Shown here in pieces: positions 49,190 to 57,532 of a stretch of 64,000 bases of DNA. Where the stretch lies: NCBI RefSeq assembly GCF_028622115.1, contig NZ_CP097263.1, positions 8,122,001 to 8,186,000 of the forward strand. The letters run 5' to 3'. Source of the stretch: Kutzneria chonburiensis. GTDB lineage: Bacteria > Actinomycetota > Actinomycetes > Mycobacteriales > Pseudonocardiaceae. How positions within the stretch are numbered: the first letter of the stretch is position 1; each line of letters begins with the position of its first letter. The translations under genes were made by a program, and so were the position numbers. The notes under the pieces were generated by a model. That model was not told where the DNA came from and searched no databases. It saw nothing but the letters and a program-made list of their open reading frames with translations.

Positions 49190-49825
49190 CTACCGGCCTG
49201 GCCGTTGACCGTACCGCTCATGGTGGACAACGTCATCGAGTGGCAACCGTTCACGCCACCCGTGTCGCTCCAGATCGGGAACATCGGGCAGGTCCCGCAC
49301 CCCGCCGAGGCACAGCCAGGCCACCGGACGGACGCCGGCCGGCACACCGAGCAGCCGACGCAGGAAGTCCTCACGGTAGAAGCTGACCCAGCCGACGCCG
49401 AGACCCTCGGCGGTGGCGGCCAGCCACAGGTTCTCGATGGCCAGGCACACCGAGTACAGGCCGGCGTCGGCGATGGCGTGCCGGCCGAGCACGGCCGGCG
49501 AGCCGCGCCCGGGGTCGTAGCAGACGACGACGCCGAGGCTGGACTCCAGCACGCCCTCGATCTTGATCTTGTCGAACACCGCGGCGCGCTCGGGATCCAG
49601 CGTGGCGTCGAAGATCTTGCGCTCGGTGAGCACGTGATCACGGAACTCCCGGCGCACGTGTTCGTCCGAGACGAGTACGAAGTCCCACGGCTGGGAGAGG
49701 CCGACACTCGGCGCGGCATGGGCGGCCCGCAGCACACGGTCCAGCACCGCCGGGTCGATCGGCTCGCCGGTGAACTCACGCCGGGTGTCGCGCCGGCGGT
49801 ACAGCACGTCGTAGAGAGGATGCAC
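49190..49825 (-). CDS. bluB: 5,6-dimethylbenzimidazole synthase (BluB)
   Basis: A 211-residue nitroreductase-fold protein with YRRRDTRREFTGEPIDPAVL, HAAPSVGLSQPWDFVLV and GVGWVSFYRED, matching BluB. BluB consumes reduced FMN and oxygen to make the lower ligand of vitamin B12. GTG 49825 and its AGGAAG ribosome site sit inside the repeat at 49823-49871, which is likely to control translation or transcription. The diguanylate cyclase gene follows on the same strand. A generic nitroreductase is the alternative. Confidence 0.78.
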   Translation of the reverse strand: MHPLYDVLYRRRDTRREFTGEPIDPAVLDRVLRAAHAAPSVGLSQPWDFVLVSDEHVRREFRDHVLTERKIFDATLDPERAAVFDKIKIEGVLESSLGVVVCYDPGRGSPAVLGRHAIADAGLYSVCLAIENLWLAATAEGLGVGWVSFYREDFLRRLLGVPAGVRPVAWLCLGGVRDLPDVPDLERHGWRERLPLDDVVHHERYGQRPGR

Positions 49826-49871
49826 ATGCGCTTCCTACTTGACGCCTGGTGCCACGTAGGAAGCGCATGTG
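49823..49871. repeat. CACATGCGCTTCCTA inverted repeat over the bluB start
   Basis: Perfect 15-bp arms, CACATGCGCTTCCTA at 49823-49837 and the complement at 49857-49871, around a 19-base centre. The left arm contains the bluB GTG and ribosome site. Its arms are identical to those at 57461-57475 and 57495-57509. Confidence 0.85.
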
Positions 49872-49878
49872 ACGTATG

Positions 49879-50118
49879 TCAGCGCTGCGAAGGGCCCGGA
49901 TAGGGCAGAAGGGCCATTTCACGCGCGTTCTTGATGGCGGTGGCGACCTCGCGCTGCTGCTGCGGCGTCAGCCCGGTGACGCGGCGCGAACGGATCTTGC
50001 CGCGGTCCGAGATGAACTTGCGCAGCAGTGTCACGTCTTTCCAGTCCACTTGGGTCACACCCTCGCGGCGCAGCAGGTTCACCTTGCGCTTGGGCGGCCG
50101 CCGGTCGGTCTTGGCCAT
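49879..50118 (-). CDS. rpsR: Zinc-independent 30S ribosomal protein S18
   Basis: A 79-residue S18 paralogue ([20 protein letters not shown], later [20 protein letters not shown]). The Cys residues that bind zinc in the standard S18 are absent, so this is the C-minus form made when zinc is scarce. It is the last gene of the leftward L28-L33-S14-S18 unit, controlled from the Zur-like boxes near 50831-50903. Confidence 0.93.
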   Translation of the reverse strand: MAKTDRRPPKRKVNLLRREGVTQVDWKDVTLLRKFISDRGKIRSRRVTGLTPQQQREVATAIKNAREMALLPYPGPSQR

Positions 50119-50126
50119 GGCTCCCC

Positions 50127-50432
50127 TCACCAGCTCGACTTGCTCACGCCGGGCAGCTCGCCGCGGTGCGCCGCCTCGCGCAGCCGCAGCCGGGACAGCC
50201 CGAACTTGCGGAAGAAGCCGCGCGGCCGGCCGTCGACCACGTCCCGGTTGCGCAGCCGCGTCGGGCTGGCGTCACGGGGCAGCTTCTGCAGACCTCGGGC
50301 CGCGGCGTCACGCTCGGCCGGCGTGGCCGTCGGCGAGGAGACGACGAGCTTGAGCTCGGCCCGCTGCTGCGCGTAGCGGGCCACGGTCTCCCGGCGCCGA
50401 GCGTCCTTGGCGATCTTGGACTTCTTCGCCAT
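50127..50432 (-). CDS. rpsN: Zinc-independent 30S ribosomal protein S14
   Basis: A 101-residue S14 of the long, cysteine-free type ([34 protein letters not shown]). It replaces the zinc-ribbon S14 under zinc limitation. It follows L33 and precedes S18 with no real gap, as in the related mycobacterial C-minus operon. Confidence 0.94.
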   Translation of the reverse strand: MAKKSKIAKDARRRETVARYAQQRAELKLVVSSPTATPAERDAAARGLQKLPRDASPTRLRNRDVVDGRPRGFFRKFGLSRLRLREAAHRGELPGVSKSSW

Positions 50433-50597
50433 TCAGCGCTCCTCGCGGAAGTCGACGTGCTTGCGGGCCACCGGGTCGAACTTGCGCAGCACCATGCGGT
50501 CGGGGTCGTTGCGGCGGTTCTTGCGCGTGACGTAGGTGAAGCCGGTGCCCGCCGTGGAACGCAGCTTCACGATCGGTCGAACCTCGTTGCGAGCCAT
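50433..50597 (-). CDS. rpmG: Zinc-independent 50S ribosomal protein L33
   Basis: A 54-residue L33 ([20 protein letters not shown], ending KHVDFREER) without the CxxC pairs. ATG 50597 overlaps the L28 stop as TAATG, so the two are translationally coupled; the stop abuts the S14 start. Confidence 0.94.
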   Translation of the reverse strand: MARNEVRPIVKLRSTAGTGFTYVTRKNRRNDPDRMVLRKFDPVARKHVDFREER

Positions 50598-50818
50598 TAC
50601 TGCTCCATTCCGGACAGGACCGCGTCGATCCCCTTGCGGTCGATGGTCTTGATCGCCTTGGCGGACAGTCGCAGCGTCACCCAGCGCCGCTGGGACGGCA
50701 CCCAGTAGCGGCGGCGCTGGAGGTTGGGCTCCCAGCGGCGGGAGGTCCGCCGGTGCGAGTGCGACACCTGCTTGCCGTAGCCGGGGCCGCTGCCGGTCAC
50801 CTGGCAGCGCTTGGCCAT
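50597..50818 (-). CDS. rpmB: 50S ribosomal protein L28, zinc-independent paralogue
   Basis: A 73-residue L28 ([20 protein letters not shown]). Only one Cys remains, so it cannot hold the usual zinc site. It is the first gene of the leftward unit and starts 13 bases from the Zur-like box at 50831-50850. Confidence 0.92.
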   Translation of the reverse strand: MAKRCQVTGSGPGYGKQVSHSHRRTSRRWEPNLQRRRYWVPSQRRWVTLRLSAKAIKTIDRKGIDAVLSGMEQ

Positions 50819-50830
50819 GCTGCACCTCCT

Positions 50831-50850
50831 TGTAACGACATTCGTTTTCA
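50831..50850. promoter_or_regulatory. Zur-like box controlling rpmB-rpmG-rpsN-rpsR
   Basis: TGTAACG-ACATT-CGTTTTCA resembles actinobacterial Zur boxes (TGAAAACG-type half sites) and lies 13 bases before the L28 start, in the promoter. Zur would repress with zinc bound. Confidence 0.65.
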
Positions 50851-50888
50851 AAAATTCCCACGGCAGGGTAGCGTGGCGCTCCAGAAGA

Positions 50889-50903
50889 TGGAAATCATTA
50901 CCA
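50889..50903. promoter_or_regulatory. Zur-like box controlling the Mrf-like/rpmE/rpmF operon
   Basis: TGGAAATCATTACCA (reverse complement TGGTAATGATTTCCA) closely fits the TGATAATGATTTTCA-type Zur site, 12 bases before GTG 50916. The divergent pair of boxes gives coordinated control. Confidence 0.7.
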
Positions 50904-50915
50904 ACTGGAGGGCTC

Positions 50916-52025
50916 GTGTCCGTACCGATCGTGCTGGTCGGCGGCCTCGCGGCGACGGCGGCCGAGCGGATCGCCGACGAACTGGCCGATGCCGGCACCG
51001 CCGTCGTGCACCACGACCTGTGCCGGGTGACCGAGGGTGTGGTGCGACGGCGGCTGCGGCACCGCGGCGAGGACAGCTGGACCGTGCTGGAGCTGGGACA
51101 CGGCTGCGTGTCCTGCACGCTGCGCGAGGACCTGCTGCCGCTGGTCGAGCAGCTGTCCGGACGGGCCGACGTCAGCCGGATCGTGCTGCACCTCGACCCG
51201 CGGGTGGAACCGGAGCCGATCTGCTGGGCGCTGGACCGGTCGCGGGTGCAGGCCGTGGTCACCGCCGTCGACCACGAGACCTGGCTCGACGACGCCACCG
51301 GCGACGAGGCGATGTACGAACGCGGACTCGGCGGCAGTGCCGATGACGAGCGCACGGTCGCCCAGGTCGCGGTCGGCCAGGCTGAGTTCGCCGATGTGCT
51401 CGTGCTCACCGGTCCGGCTGGCCGCCTCGACGCCGTGTTCCGACGGCTGGCGCCGACCGCACTGCGGGTTCCGCTGGGCGGCACCGAGTGGTTGTCCGGG
51501 CTGCCGGCCAATGCCCGTCGCGGACGTCCCGACAGCGCTCACGGGCCGTTGCTCCGCGGTCAGCCGCCGCTCGACCGTGAGGACGGCTTCGAGCTGCTGC
51601 TGTTCAGCGAGCGTCGACCGTTTCACCCCGAACGATTCCATGCGTGCATCGACGTTCTCCTCGACGGCGTCGTACGCACCAGGGGTCGCGTCTGGCTGGC
51701 CAGCCGCCCGGATGTCGCGCTGTGGCTGGAATCCGCCGGCGGTGGACTCCAGGTCGGGCATGCCGGCCCCTGGCTCGCCGCCATCGACGACTGGGACGGC
51801 ATCGACGACGACCGTCGCGCCATGGCCGCCCTGAACTGGGATCCGTACTACGGCGACCGTGGCCAGGAGATCGTCGTGCTCACCGACGGCGCCGACCACG
51901 CCGAGATCACCGCCACGCTGCGCGGAGCGCTCGTCACCGACGCCGAGCTCGCCGCCGGACTGTCCACCTGGGACAGCTACCGCGACCCGTTCCTGTTCCC
52001 CGACCGTGAGGACGAACTGCGATGA
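50916..52025 (+). CDS. Mrf-like COG0523 protein lacking the GTPase P-loop
   Basis: A 369-residue protein matching mycobacterial Rv0106-type proteins along its whole length ([60 protein letters not shown]). The N-terminus [13 protein letters not shown] occupies the place of the COG0523 GxxGxGKT loop, which is lost, and the CxCC metal motif is reduced to Cys64-x-x-Cys67. In mycobacteria the relative Mrf recruits a hibernation factor to ribosomes under zinc limitation; the same role is inferred here. GTG 50916 has GGAGG. It overlaps rpmE by four bases. Confidence 0.82.
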   Translation: MSVPIVLVGGLAATAAERIADELADAGTAVVHHDLCRVTEGVVRRRLRHRGEDSWTVLELGHGCVSCTLREDLLPLVEQLSGRADVSRIVLHLDPRVEPEPICWALDRSRVQAVVTAVDHETWLDDATGDEAMYERGLGGSADDERTVAQVAVGQAEFADVLVLTGPAGRLDAVFRRLAPTALRVPLGGTEWLSGLPANARRGRPDSAHGPLLRGQPPLDREDGFELLLFSERRPFHPERFHACIDVLLDGVVRTRGRVWLASRPDVALWLESAGGGLQVGHAGPWLAAIDDWDGIDDDRRAMAALNWDPYYGDRGQEIVVLTDGADHAEITATLRGALVTDAELAAGLSTWDSYRDPFLFPDREDELR

Positions 52026-52273
52026 AAAAAGGCATCCACCCCGACTACCACCCCGTGGTGTTCCAGGACTCCTCGACCGGGACGTCGTTCCTGACCCGGT
52101 CGACCGCCACCTCCGACCGCACCGTGGAGTGGTCGGACGGCAACACCTACCCGCTGCTGGTGGTCGACATCACCGCCGACTCGCACCCGTTCTGGACCGG
52201 CGCGCAGCGGCTCGTCGACACCGCCGGCCGGGTGGAGAAGTTCAACCGCCGCTACGGAAAGAGGACCCGCTGA
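52022..52273 (+). CDS. rpmE2: 50S ribosomal protein L31 type B
   Basis: An 83-residue L31 of type B ([37 protein letters not shown]) with no zinc-binding cysteines. It overlaps the Mrf-like gene upstream (ATGA) and L32 downstream (TGATG), so the three form one unit. Confidence 0.95.
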   Translation: MKKGIHPDYHPVVFQDSSTGTSFLTRSTATSDRTVEWSDGNTYPLLVVDITADSHPFWTGAQRLVDTAGRVEKFNRRYGKRTR

Positions 52274-52446
52274 TGGCCGTGCCCAAGCGCAAGACGTCGC
52301 GCAGCAACACCCGGCACCGCCGTTCGCAGTGGAAGGCCACCGCCCCCGAGCTGGTGTCGATCACCGTGGACGGCAAGAAGATCCTCGTGCCCCGGAACCT
52401 GGTTCCCGCCTATCGGCGGGGCTTTCTCAGTCCTCATCAACTGTGA
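52273..52446 (+). CDS. rpmF: 50S ribosomal protein L32, zinc-independent form
   Basis: A 57-residue L32 ([20 protein letters not shown]) without the cysteines of the zinc form. Its ATG overlaps the L31 stop. It ends the zinc-starvation unit. Confidence 0.92.
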   Translation: MAVPKRKTSRSNTRHRRSQWKATAPELVSITVDGKKILVPRNLVPAYRRGFLSPHQL

Positions 52447-52570
52447 TCAAGCCATAGCCTTGAAAAACGACGGTATCGGTCCAGTGCTGACAACCGTCCA
52501 TTGCGGATGCACGATGCGCGGACACGCCGGGTGGTGACGAACCCGGTCCCTGCCAAAGTGGAGGTCCGCT

Positions 52571-53752
52571 TTGCGTAGATTACTTCCCCTGCTGGCCGGC
52601 TTGACGCTGGCGATGTCCCTGACCGGAACGGCCTTCGGCGCGGCCGCGTCGCACTCCGCGCACCGCGTATGCGACCGGCCCGCCGCGGGGCAGGCCGCAT
52701 GTGAGGCATGGCTGAGCGATCGCGCCACGGCGGCGGCGACGCCGTCCGGCTTCGGTCCCGCCGACCTGAGGTCGGCCTACAACCTCACCACCTCGACGAC
52801 CGCGGGCGCGGGCCAGACCATCGCCATCGTGGACGCCTACGACGATCCGACGGCGTTCGCCGACGTCAACGTCTACCGGGCGCAGTACGGCATCGCCGCG
52901 CTGGCGTCGTGCACACCGTCGACGATCAAGGGCAGCACCACCGCCTGCTTCGCCAAGTCCAACCAGAGCGGCGGCACCAGTTACCCGCGGACCAACGGCG
53001 GCTGGGCCCAGGAGATCTCGCTCGACCTGGACATGGCCTCGGCGATCTGCCCGAAGTGCAACGTGCTGCTGGTCGAGGCGAGCAGCGCGTCGCTGACCAA
53101 CCTGGGCGCGGCGGTGAACACCGCGGTCCGGCTGGGCGCGAACGCGGTGAGCAACAGCTACGGCGGCAGCGAGTCGTCCTCCGAGACCAGCTCGGAGAAC
53201 ACGTACTACAACCACCCCGGCGTCGCGATCACGGCCAGTTCCGGTGACGGCGGCTACGGCGTCGAGTTCCCGGCCGCGTCCCGCTACGTCACCGCGGTCG
53301 GCGGCACCAGCCTGAGCAAGGCGGGCAACTCCCGTGGCTGGAGCGAGACGGCGTGGAGCGGCGCCGGCAGCGGCTGCTCCGGCTACGTCCAGAAACCTTC
53401 GTGGCAAACGGATTCCGGCTGTTCCCGGCGGACCGTCGCGGACGTGAGCGCGGTGGCCGACCCCAACACCGGCGTCGCGGTCTACGACAGCACGTCGTAC
53501 CAGGGACGCAAGGGCTGGATGGTGTTCGGCGGCACCAGTGTCGCCTCGCCGATCATCGGCTCGATCTACGCGTTGGCCGGCAACGCTTCCTCGCTGAGCT
53601 ACGCGTCGTCGATCTACAGCCACACCTCGGCGCTGTACGACGTCTCCGGTGGCAGCAACGGAAGTTGCGGCGGGACGTACCTGTGCACCGCGGTGAGCGG
53701 CTATGACGGTCCGACCGGGCTGGGCACCCCCAACGGAACCGGCGCGTTCTGA
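52571..53752 (+). CDS. Secreted sedolisin-like (S53) peptidase
   Basis: A 393-residue secreted protein: signal peptide (1-24, ending FGAAA), no long prodomain, then the S53 core. The Glu-Asp pair is in QEISLDLDMA, the oxyanion Asp in SSGDGGYG and Ser in GGTSVASP, with TVADVSAVAD and the calcium-type C-terminal loop. These are acid-active serine-carboxyl peptidases. TTG 52571 is preceded by GGAGG. The short N-terminus is unusual, as sedolisins normally have an activation peptide. Confidence 0.82.
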   Translation: MRRLLPLLAGLTLAMSLTGTAFGAAASHSAHRVCDRPAAGQAACEAWLSDRATAAATPSGFGPADLRSAYNLTTSTTAGAGQTIAIVDAYDDPTAFADVNVYRAQYGIAALASCTPSTIKGSTTACFAKSNQSGGTSYPRTNGGWAQEISLDLDMASAICPKCNVLLVEASSASLTNLGAAVNTAVRLGANAVSNSYGGSESSSETSSENTYYNHPGVAITASSGDGGYGVEFPAASRYVTAVGGTSLSKAGNSRGWSETAWSGAGSGCSGYVQKPSWQTDSGCSRRTVADVSAVADPNTGVAVYDSTSYQGRKGWMVFGGTSVASPIIGSIYALAGNASSLSYASSIYSHTSALYDVSGGSNGSCGGTYLCTAVSGYDGPTGLGTPNGTGAF

Positions 53753-53758
53753 TCGGAC

Positions 53759-53796
53759 GACAGGGTGGGCCTGCCGCGCGGCGGGCCCACCCTGTC
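53759..53796 (+). terminator. Hairpin after the sedolisin gene
   Basis: GACAGGGTGGGCC pairs perfectly with GGCCCACCCTGTC (53759-53771, 53784-53796), seven bases after the stop. No T-run follows. Confidence 0.6.
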
Positions 53797-53881
53797 TCGT
53801 AGCGGCCGGATGACCGTGCGTGAGTTGTACGGCGAACCGGTCGTGATGGCTTAGGGTGGGCCGCCCCCAAGGAGTCTGAGG

Positions 53882-54310
53882 ATGCCCACCCCAAGCGATC
53901 TCTCCGAAAGACCGGTGTTCGTCGACCCGAGCGGTCGCCGTCGCCGGGTCGCCCGCCGCATCGCCATCGGTGTGTGCGCGGTGCTCGCCGTCTACGTGAT
54001 CCTGCTGTGCGCCGCACTGTCCGGCGCGCCGATCCCGCCGTCCGCCTTGCTGCCGCTGCCCGCTGACACCGTCACGCCGACCACTTCCGACGTCCCGGAA
54101 CCGCAGGTCACGGGCTCGACGACCACCAGCAGGGCCCCGGGTGTGACAACTTCGGCCTCCCCGTCGCTGAACAGGACGACCACCTCCGCACCCGCGGTCG
54201 TGACGACGACGGCTGCCACGACAACCAGCGTGGGCAACCGGAACTCGCACGCCCCGACCACGCCGCCCGGCCACGCCAAGCACACCGAAACGACCACACC
54301 CGGGCCGTAG
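53882..54310 (+). CDS. Thr/Ser-rich membrane-anchored hypothetical protein
   Basis: A 142-residue protein with a basic N-terminus (GRRRRVARR), one membrane helix (about 28-48, IAIGVCAVLAVYVILLCAAL) and a Thr/Pro-rich tail that should sit outside the membrane. ATG 53882 is preceded by AAGGAG. No function known. It lies 14 bases before the deacetylase-glycosyltransferase gene and probably forms a unit with it. Confidence 0.65.
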   Translation: MPTPSDLSERPVFVDPSGRRRRVARRIAIGVCAVLAVYVILLCAALSGAPIPPSALLPLPADTVTPTTSDVPEPQVTGSTTTSRAPGVTTSASPSLNRTTTSAPAVVTTTAATTTSVGNRNSHAPTTPPGHAKHTETTTPGP

Positions 54311-54324
54311 CAAGGAATTCGACC

Positions 54325-56451
54325 TTGGCGACGCACCACCGCACCCCGCCGCCGCGGGCGCACTGGGTGCTGCTCGGCACGTTGCTGTTGGTCACGACGG
54401 CCTTGCTCACGTTGCACGGCCTTGTGCTCGGCGAATTCCACGCCGACGAGTCGACACCGCAGGGGCCGGCCGACGCCGTGCCGGCCGCCGTGCGCACCGG
54501 GCAGGCGGTCATCGACGCGAGAAAGCCGTCTCCCGTCACGCTCGGGCCACGGGACCACACGCTGGCGCTGACCTTTGACGATGGCCCGGATCCCACGTGG
54601 ACACCACAAATCCTGGCCGTGCTGGACCGCTATCACGTGCATGCGACGTTCTTCGTTACCGGTGCGCACGCGGCCCAGTATCCCGGCCTGATCCGCGAGA
54701 TCCTGGCTCACGGCAACGAGATCGGCAACCACACCGCCACGCACGCCGATCTGCGCGACGTCGGCACGGCTGGCACCGGCGTGGAGCTGCACACGACGGA
54801 CCTCGCCCTGGCCGGTGCGGCGAACATCGCGACTTCCTTGGTACGGCCCCCTTATTCGGCGACGCCGGACTCGTTGGACGATCTCGCGTGGCAGTCGGTG
54901 CGTCGGATCGGCGCCGACGGCCGGCTGGTCGTGCTGTCCGATCTGGACTCCGAGGACTGGCAGCGGCCGGGCGTCGACAAGATCATCGCCAACGCGACGC
55001 CGCGAGACGGTCACAGTGCCGTGCTGCTGATGCACGATGCTGGCGGTGACCGGTCGCAGACCGTCGCGGCGTTGGACCGGTTCCTGCCGGCGATGCGCGC
55101 CGCCGGTTGGCAGCTGGACACCGTGAGCCACGCGGTCGGCATCAGCGACACCAACGCCGTCGCCGAACCGCAGACGCGGTTCGGCGGATGGCTTCTGGTC
55201 GCGGCCGTGCAGTTGAGCGACTGGCTCACCGCCGCCCTGCGCCTCGTTCTGCTGGTGGCCAGCGCGCTCGCCGTGCTGCGGACGATCATGGTGTTGATCG
55301 TCACCTGGATTCACGTTCGACGGGCACGTGACCGGCCACTGTGGACCCCTGAGGAGTCGGTAACAGTGATTGTGCCGGCGTACAACGAGAAGGCGGGCAT
55401 CGAGGCCACCGTGCGCTCGGTGCTGGCCTCCGACCACCCGGTCTGGGTGATCGTCGTGGACGACGGTTCGACCGACGGCACGGCCGAGGTGGTCGAGCGG
55501 CTCAATCTGCGCCGGGTCGTGCTGATCAGGCAGGCCAACGCCGGCAAGCCGGCCGCTTTGAACACCGGTCTGGCCGCCGCGCGTACCGACCTCGTCGTCA
55601 TGGTCGACGGCGACACCGTGCTCGAACGCGGCACCGTGCGGACCGTGGTCAGCCACTTCGCCGATCCTCGCGTCGGCGCCGTCTCCGGCAACGCCAAGGT
55701 CGGCAACCGCGGCGGCCTTTTGGGGAAGTGGCAGCACATCGAGTACGTCATCGGCTTCAACCTCGACCGGCGGATGTACGACGTGTTGGAGTGCATGCCC
55801 ACCGTGCCCGGGGCGATCGGCGCGTTCCGCCGCGACGCCGTGTTGGCGCTCGGCGGCATTCCCACCGACACGCTCGCCGAGGACACCGACCTCACCATGG
55901 CGTTGGAGCGGGACGGCTGGCGCGTCGTCTATGAGCAGCAGGCATTGGCGTGGACCGAGGCCCCGAGCACGCTCGGGCAGTTGTGGAAGCAGCGATACCG
56001 TTGGTGCTACGGCACTTTGCAGGCCGTATGGAAGCACCGCCGCGCCATCCTCGAACACGGCCCCGCCGGCCGCCTCGGCCGTCGCGGCATCCCCTACCTG
56101 CTCCTGTTCCAGGTAGCGCTGCCCGTCCTCGGTCCTTTCGTCGACGTCGCCGCCATCTTCGGCATCCTCACCGGCGACGGCGTCCCCGCCTTGCTGTACT
56201 GGCTCGCCTTCCTCGCCATGCAGCTGATCCCCGCTGTCGTCGCCTTCCGTCTCGACCGCGAGCCACTCCGTCCTCTGCTGGTGTTGCCGTTGCAGCAGTT
56301 CGTGTACCGGCAGCTGATGTACCTCGTCGTGTTGCAGTCCGTCATGACAGCCTTGGCCGGCGCCCGCCTGCCCTGGCACAAGCTCACCCGCACCGGCCTG
56401 TCGGTGCCCACCACCGGCCTCGACGAGGGGCGCACCCCCGCCAAAAGGTGA
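54325..56451 (+). CDS. Bifunctional polysaccharide deacetylase/family 2 glycosyltransferase
   Basis: A 708-residue membrane protein. An N-terminal helix leads to a NodB deacetylase domain (LTFDDGPDPT, FFVTGAHA, HGNEIGNHTATH) outside the membrane, then further helices, a cytosolic GT2 domain (VIVPAYNEKAGIEA, DDGSTDGT, EDTDLTMALE, QRYRW) and more helices. Processive GT2 enzymes polymerise beta-linked sugars; the fusion suggests synthesis and deacetylation of an exported glucosamine-type polymer. TTG 54325 has AAGGA. Confidence 0.86.
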   Translation: MATHHRTPPPRAHWVLLGTLLLVTTALLTLHGLVLGEFHADESTPQGPADAVPAAVRTGQAVIDARKPSPVTLGPRDHTLALTFDDGPDPTWTPQILAVLDRYHVHATFFVTGAHAAQYPGLIREILAHGNEIGNHTATHADLRDVGTAGTGVELHTTDLALAGAANIATSLVRPPYSATPDSLDDLAWQSVRRIGADGRLVVLSDLDSEDWQRPGVDKIIANATPRDGHSAVLLMHDAGGDRSQTVAALDRFLPAMRAAGWQLDTVSHAVGISDTNAVAEPQTRFGGWLLVAAVQLSDWLTAALRLVLLVASALAVLRTIMVLIVTWIHVRRARDRPLWTPEESVTVIVPAYNEKAGIEATVRSVLASDHPVWVIVVDDGSTDGTAEVVERLNLRRVVLIRQANAGKPAALNTGLAAARTDLVVMVDGDTVLERGTVRTVVSHFADPRVGAVSGNAKVGNRGGLLGKWQHIEYVIGFNLDRRMYDVLECMPTVPGAIGAFRRDAVLALGGIPTDTLAEDTDLTMALERDGWRVVYEQQALAWTEAPSTLGQLWKQRYRWCYGTLQAVWKHRRAILEHGPAGRLGRRGIPYLLLFQVALPVLGPFVDVAAIFGILTGDGVPALLYWLAFLAMQLIPAVVAFRLDREPLRPLLVLPLQQFVYRQLMYLVVLQSVMTALAGARLPWHKLTRTGLSVPTTGLDEGRTPAKR

Positions 56452-56489
56452 GGCCGAGGTCTCCTGAGCTGAACGGCTATCCTCGCACG

Positions 56490-57452
56490 ATGTCGAATCG
56501 GGGGACTTCGGTCGATCTCACTGTCGCACAGGTGATGGCGCACTGCGGGGGCAATCCGGCCGCGGCCGCGGACCATCTGGCCCGCGCCATCGCCGCCGCA
56601 CCGGAAGACCCGGAGCCCTATGCGCTGCTGGCCGAGTTGCGGTCGGAGTTGGTCGACGTGGTGCGGGGTGGCGGTTCCCTGCCGGCGGTGTTGGCGCAGT
56701 CGTACGTCAACTTCCTCGACGGCGACATGGACGCGGCGGTGCTGGCCATCGGCTCGGTGACCGGGGCCCGCCCGGACATCGCATGGGCCGGCGCGCCCTG
56801 GTTCGGTGACGAACGATTTCTCGGCGCGGTATCCCCAGATGCGTTGGCCGAGGCCGCGACGCGGACGCTGTACCACGACCCCGACCTGGATTCCGACAGC
56901 ATGCGCGAACGGTTCCAGCCCTGGTTTCACGCGATCGAGGTGGTCACCGCCCGCCGGCCCGTCCCGGCGGCGTTGGCCAGGATGGCGATCCTGCTGCGGG
57001 CAAGCGGTCTCACCGACGAATCGTTCGCCTTGTGCGACAAGGCCGATGCCGTCGAGCGGATCATGCTGACCGAAGTCGTGCGCGCCGGTACCTGGCGGAA
57101 GCTGGGCGATCCCGAGCAGACCGCCGCGGCGTTCGAGCGTGCGGTCGCCCTGGAACCGACGAGCTGGTCGCTCCATCTCGACCTGGCTGACCTTCGGGCC
57201 GAGCAAGGAGACTTTGCCGGCGCGGTCGCGCATGTCGATCGGGGCCTGCGCCACGAACCGGCCGAGCCGACGCTGCGCGTGGCCGCGGCCGCGTACCGCA
57301 CGCGGCTCACCTGCTCGGCTGCTGATCTGGTCGAGCTCATCGAACTCGCGCCGCTGCTGCCCGACGACCCGTACCGCAGCACGCTGATCGACTACGCCTG
57401 CGCCAACCCGGACCTGCCCGCCGACCTTGTGGCCAAGGCTCGGCGGCTGTAG
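56490..57452 (+). CDS. TPR-repeat protein
   Basis: A 320-residue soluble protein composed of tetratricopeptide-like helices: an opening unit at about 18-48 (AAADHLARAIAAAPEDPEPY) and clearer ones near 200-275 (KLGDPEQTAAAFERAVALEP, EQGDFAGAVAHVDRGLRHEP). Such proteins are interaction scaffolds; no partner is evident. ATG 56490 follows the glycosyltransferase by 38 bases. A dispersed inverted repeat lies six bases after its stop. Confidence 0.72.
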   Translation: MSNRGTSVDLTVAQVMAHCGGNPAAAADHLARAIAAAPEDPEPYALLAELRSELVDVVRGGGSLPAVLAQSYVNFLDGDMDAAVLAIGSVTGARPDIAWAGAPWFGDERFLGAVSPDALAEAATRTLYHDPDLDSDSMRERFQPWFHAIEVVTARRPVPAALARMAILLRASGLTDESFALCDKADAVERIMLTEVVRAGTWRKLGDPEQTAAAFERAVALEPTSWSLHLDLADLRAEQGDFAGAVAHVDRGLRHEPAEPTLRVAAAAYRTRLTCSAADLVELIELAPLLPDDPYRSTLIDYACANPDLPADLVAKARRL

Positions 57453-57457
57453 ACGGA

Positions 57458-57512
57458 CGCCACATGCGCTTCCTATGTGGCATCTGGCGCCACATAGGAA
57501 GCGCATGTGGCG
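57458..57512. repeat. CACATGCGCTTCCTA inverted repeat, second copy
   Basis: Two perfect 23-bp arms (57458-57480 and 57490-57512) around CATCTGGCG. The outer 15 bases of the core arms match the bluB copy exactly. It lies between convergent genes, so cannot be a promoter operator for either, favouring a dispersed element or a terminator. Confidence 0.85.
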
Positions 57513-57532
57513 GAAAAGCTCAAGGGGTGGGG

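Noticed and set aside
49826-49878. Cobalamin riboswitch upstream of bluB
   Set aside because: The space is short and consists of the inverted repeat; no B12-box-like sequence is present.
57458-57512. CRISPR repeat or tRNA-like fold
   Set aside because: Only one unit occurs at this place, without spacers, and the hairpin has no cloverleaf features.
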